Positions 61,234 to 64,000 of a stretch of DNA of 64,000 nucleotides are shown in pieces (the first letter of the stretch is position 1; every line of letters starts with the position of its first letter). The position numbers and the translations under genes were made by a program. The stretch spans positions 248,001-312,000 of the forward strand of contig NZ_JAZARE010000003.1 of NCBI RefSeq assembly GCF_036231905.1. Reading direction: 5' to 3'. The stretch comes from CAMLIZ01 sp036231905 (GTDB lineage: Bacteria > Pseudomonadota > Gammaproteobacteria > Burkholderiales > Burkholderiaceae_C). The notes under the pieces are model-generated. The model made no database searches. It was not told the origin of the DNA and saw only the letters and a program-made list of their open reading frames with translations.

Positions 61234-61926
61234 TCAGGCGCGGTCGGCGCGCACCCGCTGCAGCCAGTACAGCGCCAGCGTCATCAGCACGACGCTGCGC
61301 TCGGGTGCGGCATCAGCCACCTGCATCGCCTGGCTCATCAGGCGTTCGATGCGCCGCGCGCCAAGAGCCAAGGCAGCCGAGCGCGTGGCCCCCACCTTGT
61401 GCTGGAAGGCCAGCACGCTGGCCGCGTCGCTCAAGCGCTGCGCCTGCTGGGCAAGCAGTTGCACCTGCACGCACAGGGCCTCCACATAGCGCGCATGTTT
61501 GTCGGCATCGACGCCCAGCCGCGCGATGGCCAAGGCCGGCGGCTCCAGCACGGTGGCGTCGAACGCCGCCATCACGCGGTGGATGCGCTCTGCGGCGTCC
61601 TCGTTCACCGGCTTCACCAGGAAACCCTGCAACTGCAGGCGGCCGGCGGCCACCACGGTATGGCGGTCGCTTGCCGAGGTGACCAGCACGATCGGCATCT
61701 GCTCGAGTTCAGGAAGGGACCGCATGCGCTCGGCCAGGGCCAGGCCATCAGGTGCCGGCATGCGCAAGTCCAGGCAGGCGAGGTCGAAACAGGGGTCGGC
61801 GCGCAGCACATCCCAGGCCGCCGCCCCGCTGTCCACCGCCACCACCTCGGTGTGCGGCTGTCCAGCGAACAGCTCCTGCACCGCCAGGCGTGACACCGCG
61901 TCGTCATCCGCCACCAGCACCCGCAT
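61234..61926 (-). CDS. Response regulator with helical C-terminal domain
   Basis: The protein has 230 residues. The receiver domain covers 1-120: acidic pocket VADDDAVSR, phospho-acceptor Asp53 in LACLDLRMPAPDG, VLVTSASDRHT and FLVKPVNEDAA. The remaining ~110 residues are helical (YVEALCVQVQLLAQQAQRLSDAASVLAFQHKVGATRSAALALGARRIERL) without a DNA-binding motif. LAFQHKVGATRSAALALG resembles an HPt helix with a histidine, so it may relay or receive phosphate. It follows the hybrid kinase directly on the same strand. Confidence 0.85.
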   Translation of the reverse strand: MRVLVADDDAVSRLAVQELFAGQPHTEVVAVDSGAAAWDVLRADPCFDLACLDLRMPAPDGLALAERMRSLPELEQMPIVLVTSASDRHTVVAAGRLQLQGFLVKPVNEDAAERIHRVMAAFDATVLEPPALAIARLGVDADKHARYVEALCVQVQLLAQQAQRLSDAASVLAFQHKVGATRSAALALGARRIERLMSQAMQVADAAPERSVVLMTLALYWLQRVRADRA

Positions 61927-64000
61927 TCAAGGCTCCCCTGCCCAGTTGTCAAAAAGCTGCTCCAGCACCGCCCACTCCTGCTCGGGGGCGTCGGGTGGAG
62001 GGTGATCACAGGCCGTCTCCAGCCAGCCTGCCGCCTCGGCCAGCACGGTCGCGTCCACATAGAGCGCACTGCCCTTGATGCCGTGGGCCAGCCGGGCGGC
62101 CTCCGGCCAGTCGGCGGCCGCGAGCGCCTGCTTCAGTTCGTCCAACATGCGGCGGCCCTCCGTGCGGAAGGTCTCGCGCAGCCGCTGTTTCAGCGGCAGT
62201 TCTCTGGTGGTCTCGCTGGGTGGGGCGGCGGGCACCGGCGCCGCCAAGGTGGCCGCCTCACCCACCGGCTCGAGCGCCAGCAGCGCGTCCAGCGATGCGG
62301 TGGCGGCCGCTGCCTGCGGGCCTGGCGGCTGCAGCAGGCGGCCGCGCTGGCGCAAGGCCTGCACCGCGCGGTGCAAGGCGTCGGACAGCTGCCGTTCGTT
62401 CACCGGCTTGGCCAGGAAGTCGTTCATGCCGGCCGCAAGGCACTGCGCCCTGTCCTGCAGCGTCGCATTGGCGGTGAGCGCGATGATCCAGACGTCCGGG
62501 TCCAGCACCCAGCGGTTGTCCAGGCCGCCGGCGCGGATGGCGCGGGTGGCGTCCAGCCCATCCATGACCGGCATGCGGCCATCCATCAGCACGACGTCGA
62601 ACTGTTGCTCCGCACAGCGCAGCACCGCCTCGCGGCCGTTTTCAACGAACTCGACCTGATGCCCCATCTCCTCCAGGAAGGCCCGCACGATCATCTGGTT
62701 GGTGGGGCCGTCCTCGGCGCACAGCAGGTGCAGGCGGCAGTCGAACGGGCCGGAGGGCTGCTCCGCCACCGGCGTGACGGGCTCGCCCTGTTCCACCGGC
62801 AGGCTGAACCAGAAGCAGGTGCCTTCACCTTCCTTGCTGCGCACGCCGATGGTGCCGCCCTGGCCTTCGATCAAGGAGCGGGAGATGGTGAGGCCCAGGC
62901 CGGTGCCGCCGTAGTGGCGCGAGATGCGCACCTCGGCCTGCTCGAAGCTGCGGAACAGGCGAGACTGGGCCTCCTGGGAAATGCCGATGCCGGTGTCCTC
63001 CACCTCCACCAGCAGGCGTGCCGGCTCGTCGCCCTCGGGCGGCTGCCAGCCCACCCGCAGCTCGACGAAGCCGCGCTCGGTGAACTTCAGCGCGTTGCCC
63101 AGCAGGTTGAAGAGGATCTGGCGCAGCCGCACGGGGTCGGTGCGCAGCCAGCGCGGCACCTCCGGTGCCACCCGGCACAGCAGCGACAGGCCCTTCTCCT
63201 GCGCGTTCAGATCCAGCAGCGCGGCCAGCGACTGCACGGTCTCGTGCACGTCGAAGTCCACCTGCTCGAAGCTCATCTTGCCGGCTTCGATCTTCGAGTA
63301 GTCCAGGATGTCGTTGATGATGGCCAGCAGCGATTCCGCGTTGCTCAGCGCCAGCGTCACCTTGGAGCGCGCCGGGCCGCTCAGCTCGCCGCGCAGCGCC
63401 AGCTGCAGCATGCCGATCACGCCCGACAGCGGCGTGCGCAGCTCATGGCTCATGGTGGCCAGGAACAGCGACTTCACCCGCGTTGCCTCTTCCGCCCGCT
63501 CCTTGGCTTCTCGCAGCGCCTCCTGCTGGCGCAGGCGCGCGCTGGCGTCGCGCACGAAGGCAGTGGCGTTCCACTGCTCGCCGCTGCGGTACGCCGTGAG
63601 CGCCACTTCCACCGGCAACGGCTCGCCGGCACCGTCGCGTGACTCCAGCGCAAGCACCTGCCCGGAGAAGAGCTCCGGCTGCTGTTCACGCACGGTGGCG
63701 AGGTCGAAGTCCCCTTCGCCGAGGCCCGGAATCGGCAGGAAGCCCAGCACCGGCCGGCCCAGCGCGTCGCCGCTGCGCAGGCCGAACATGCGCTCAGCCG
63801 CGGAGTTCCAGTAACTCAGCCGCCCCTGGGCGTCGAAGCTGATCACCGCATCGCTGGCGTTGTCCAGCATCAGCTCCACCCGCTCCTGCTGGGCCCGGAA
63901 GGCGAGCGCATTCGCCAGCTCGTTCTGGCGCTGCACCGCCACGCTCACCAGCAGGGTCAACGCCGACACGCTGAGCAGGAACAGGAACAGCGAGGCAACG
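61927..64000 (-). CDS. Hybrid sensor histidine kinase (PAS-HisKA-HATPase-REC-HPt), 5' end beyond window
   Basis: The frame is open to the right edge and the first visible residues (SLFLFLLSVSALTLLVSVAV) are a membrane segment, so more N-terminal helices lie outside. A PAS domain follows (LMLDNASDAVISFDAQGRLSYWNSAAERMFGL), then HisKA (FLATMSHELRTPLSGVIGML), HATPase (NLLGNALKFTERG; DTGIGI; GGTGLGLTISRSLIE), a receiver (DVVLMDGRMPVMDGLDATR; NDFLAKPVNERQL) and a C-terminal HPt (RLAHGIKGSALYVDA). This is a full BarA/ArcB-like phosphorelay protein. The response regulator whose ATG adjoins its stop is the probable partner. The signal is unknown. Confidence 0.9.
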   Translation of the reverse strand, partial: VASLFLFLLSVSALTLLVSVAVQRQNELANALAFRAQQERVELMLDNASDAVISFDAQGRLSYWNSAAERMFGLRSGDALGRPVLGFLPIPGLGEGDFDLATVREQQPELFSGQVLALESRDGAGEPLPVEVALTAYRSGEQWNATAFVRDASARLRQQEALREAKERAEEATRVKSLFLATMSHELRTPLSGVIGMLQLALRGELSGPARSKVTLALSNAESLLAIINDILDYSKIEAGKMSFEQVDFDVHETVQSLAALLDLNAQEKGLSLLCRVAPEVPRWLRTDPVRLRQILFNLLGNALKFTERGFVELRVGWQPPEGDEPARLLVEVEDTGIGISQEAQSRLFRSFEQAEVRISRHYGGTGLGLTISRSLIEGQGGTIGVRSKEGEGTCFWFSLPVEQGEPVTPVAEQPSGPFDCRLHLLCAEDGPTNQMIVRAFLEEMGHQVEFVENGREAVLRCAEQQFDVVLMDGRMPVMDGLDATRAIRAGGLDNRWVLDPDVWIIALTANATLQDRAQCLAAGMNDFLAKPVNERQLSDALHRAVQALRQRGRLLQPPGPQAAAATASLDALLALEPVGEAATLAAPVPAAPPSETTRELPLKQRLRETFRTEGRRMLDELKQALAAADWPEAARLAHGIKGSALYVDATVLAEAAGWLETACDHPPPDAPEQEWAVLEQLFDNWAGEP

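Overview
The window looks like a chromosomal segment of a GC-rich betaproteobacterium of the order Burkholderiales, probably the Rubrivivax/Roseateles/Rhizobacter/Leptothrix neighbourhood. Evidence: very high GC codon use, an HU protein with a Lys/Ala-rich tail, a Bug-type (TctC) solute-binding protein, a PEP-CTERM protein, 3-hydroxybutyrate dehydrogenase, and OmpR/EnvZ and RelA of beta-proteobacterial type. The genus is an inference. I saw no insertion sequence, phage gene or CRISPR array, and no gene-free stretch longer than about 190 bases.

Bases 1-31155 and 36775-38307 form a hemicellulose locus that fits xyloglucan best. Two divergent operons share an intergenic region (9214-9346) with a perfect 8-5-8 inverted repeat resembling a XylR operator. 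Leftward run a flavin-dependent halogenase-like protein, a GH39, a cytoplasmic GH31 alpha-xylosidase and two exported GH2 enzymes; the last is cut by the window edge. Rightward run a ROK-family XylR, xylB, xylA, a TonB-dependent receptor, GH35, GH74 endo-xyloglucanase, GH95 fucosidase, an SGNH esterase lipoprotein, a cytoplasmic GH1 and a GPH-type symporter. Many junctions overlap by 1 or 4 bases. A PEP-CTERM protein, an exported GH5 endoglucanase and an exported GH43 follow. An exported GH51 arabinofuranosidase lies 5.6 kb further on, behind a second operator-like repeat of the same geometry. The inferred flow is: GH74 and GH5 cut the polymer, the receptor imports oligosaccharides, periplasmic GH95, GH2, GH35, GH51, GH43 and the esterase trim side chains, the symporter moves small oligosaccharides inward, and GH31, GH1, XylA and XylB finish the job.

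Bases 31175-36119 carry an AraC regulator and a three-subunit periplasmic molybdenum aldehyde oxidoreductase (PaoABC type). Bases 38310-41812 hold a leftward signalling operon: a small unknown protein, a double-domain KaiC-like ATPase and a GGDEF/histidine-kinase fusion. Two tiny proteins, a RhaM-like mutarotase and HU follow.

Bases 43374-64000 are mostly housekeeping and signalling: tRNA-Val(GAC), relA coupled to an alpha/beta hydrolase, divergent 3-hydroxybutyrate dehydrogenase, a SIMPL protein, ompR-envZ, a Bug protein behind a sigma-54-type promoter followed by a DctB/DctD-like pair, leucyl aminopeptidase, ispF-ispD, mfd, and a response regulator with a hybrid kinase that runs off the right edge.
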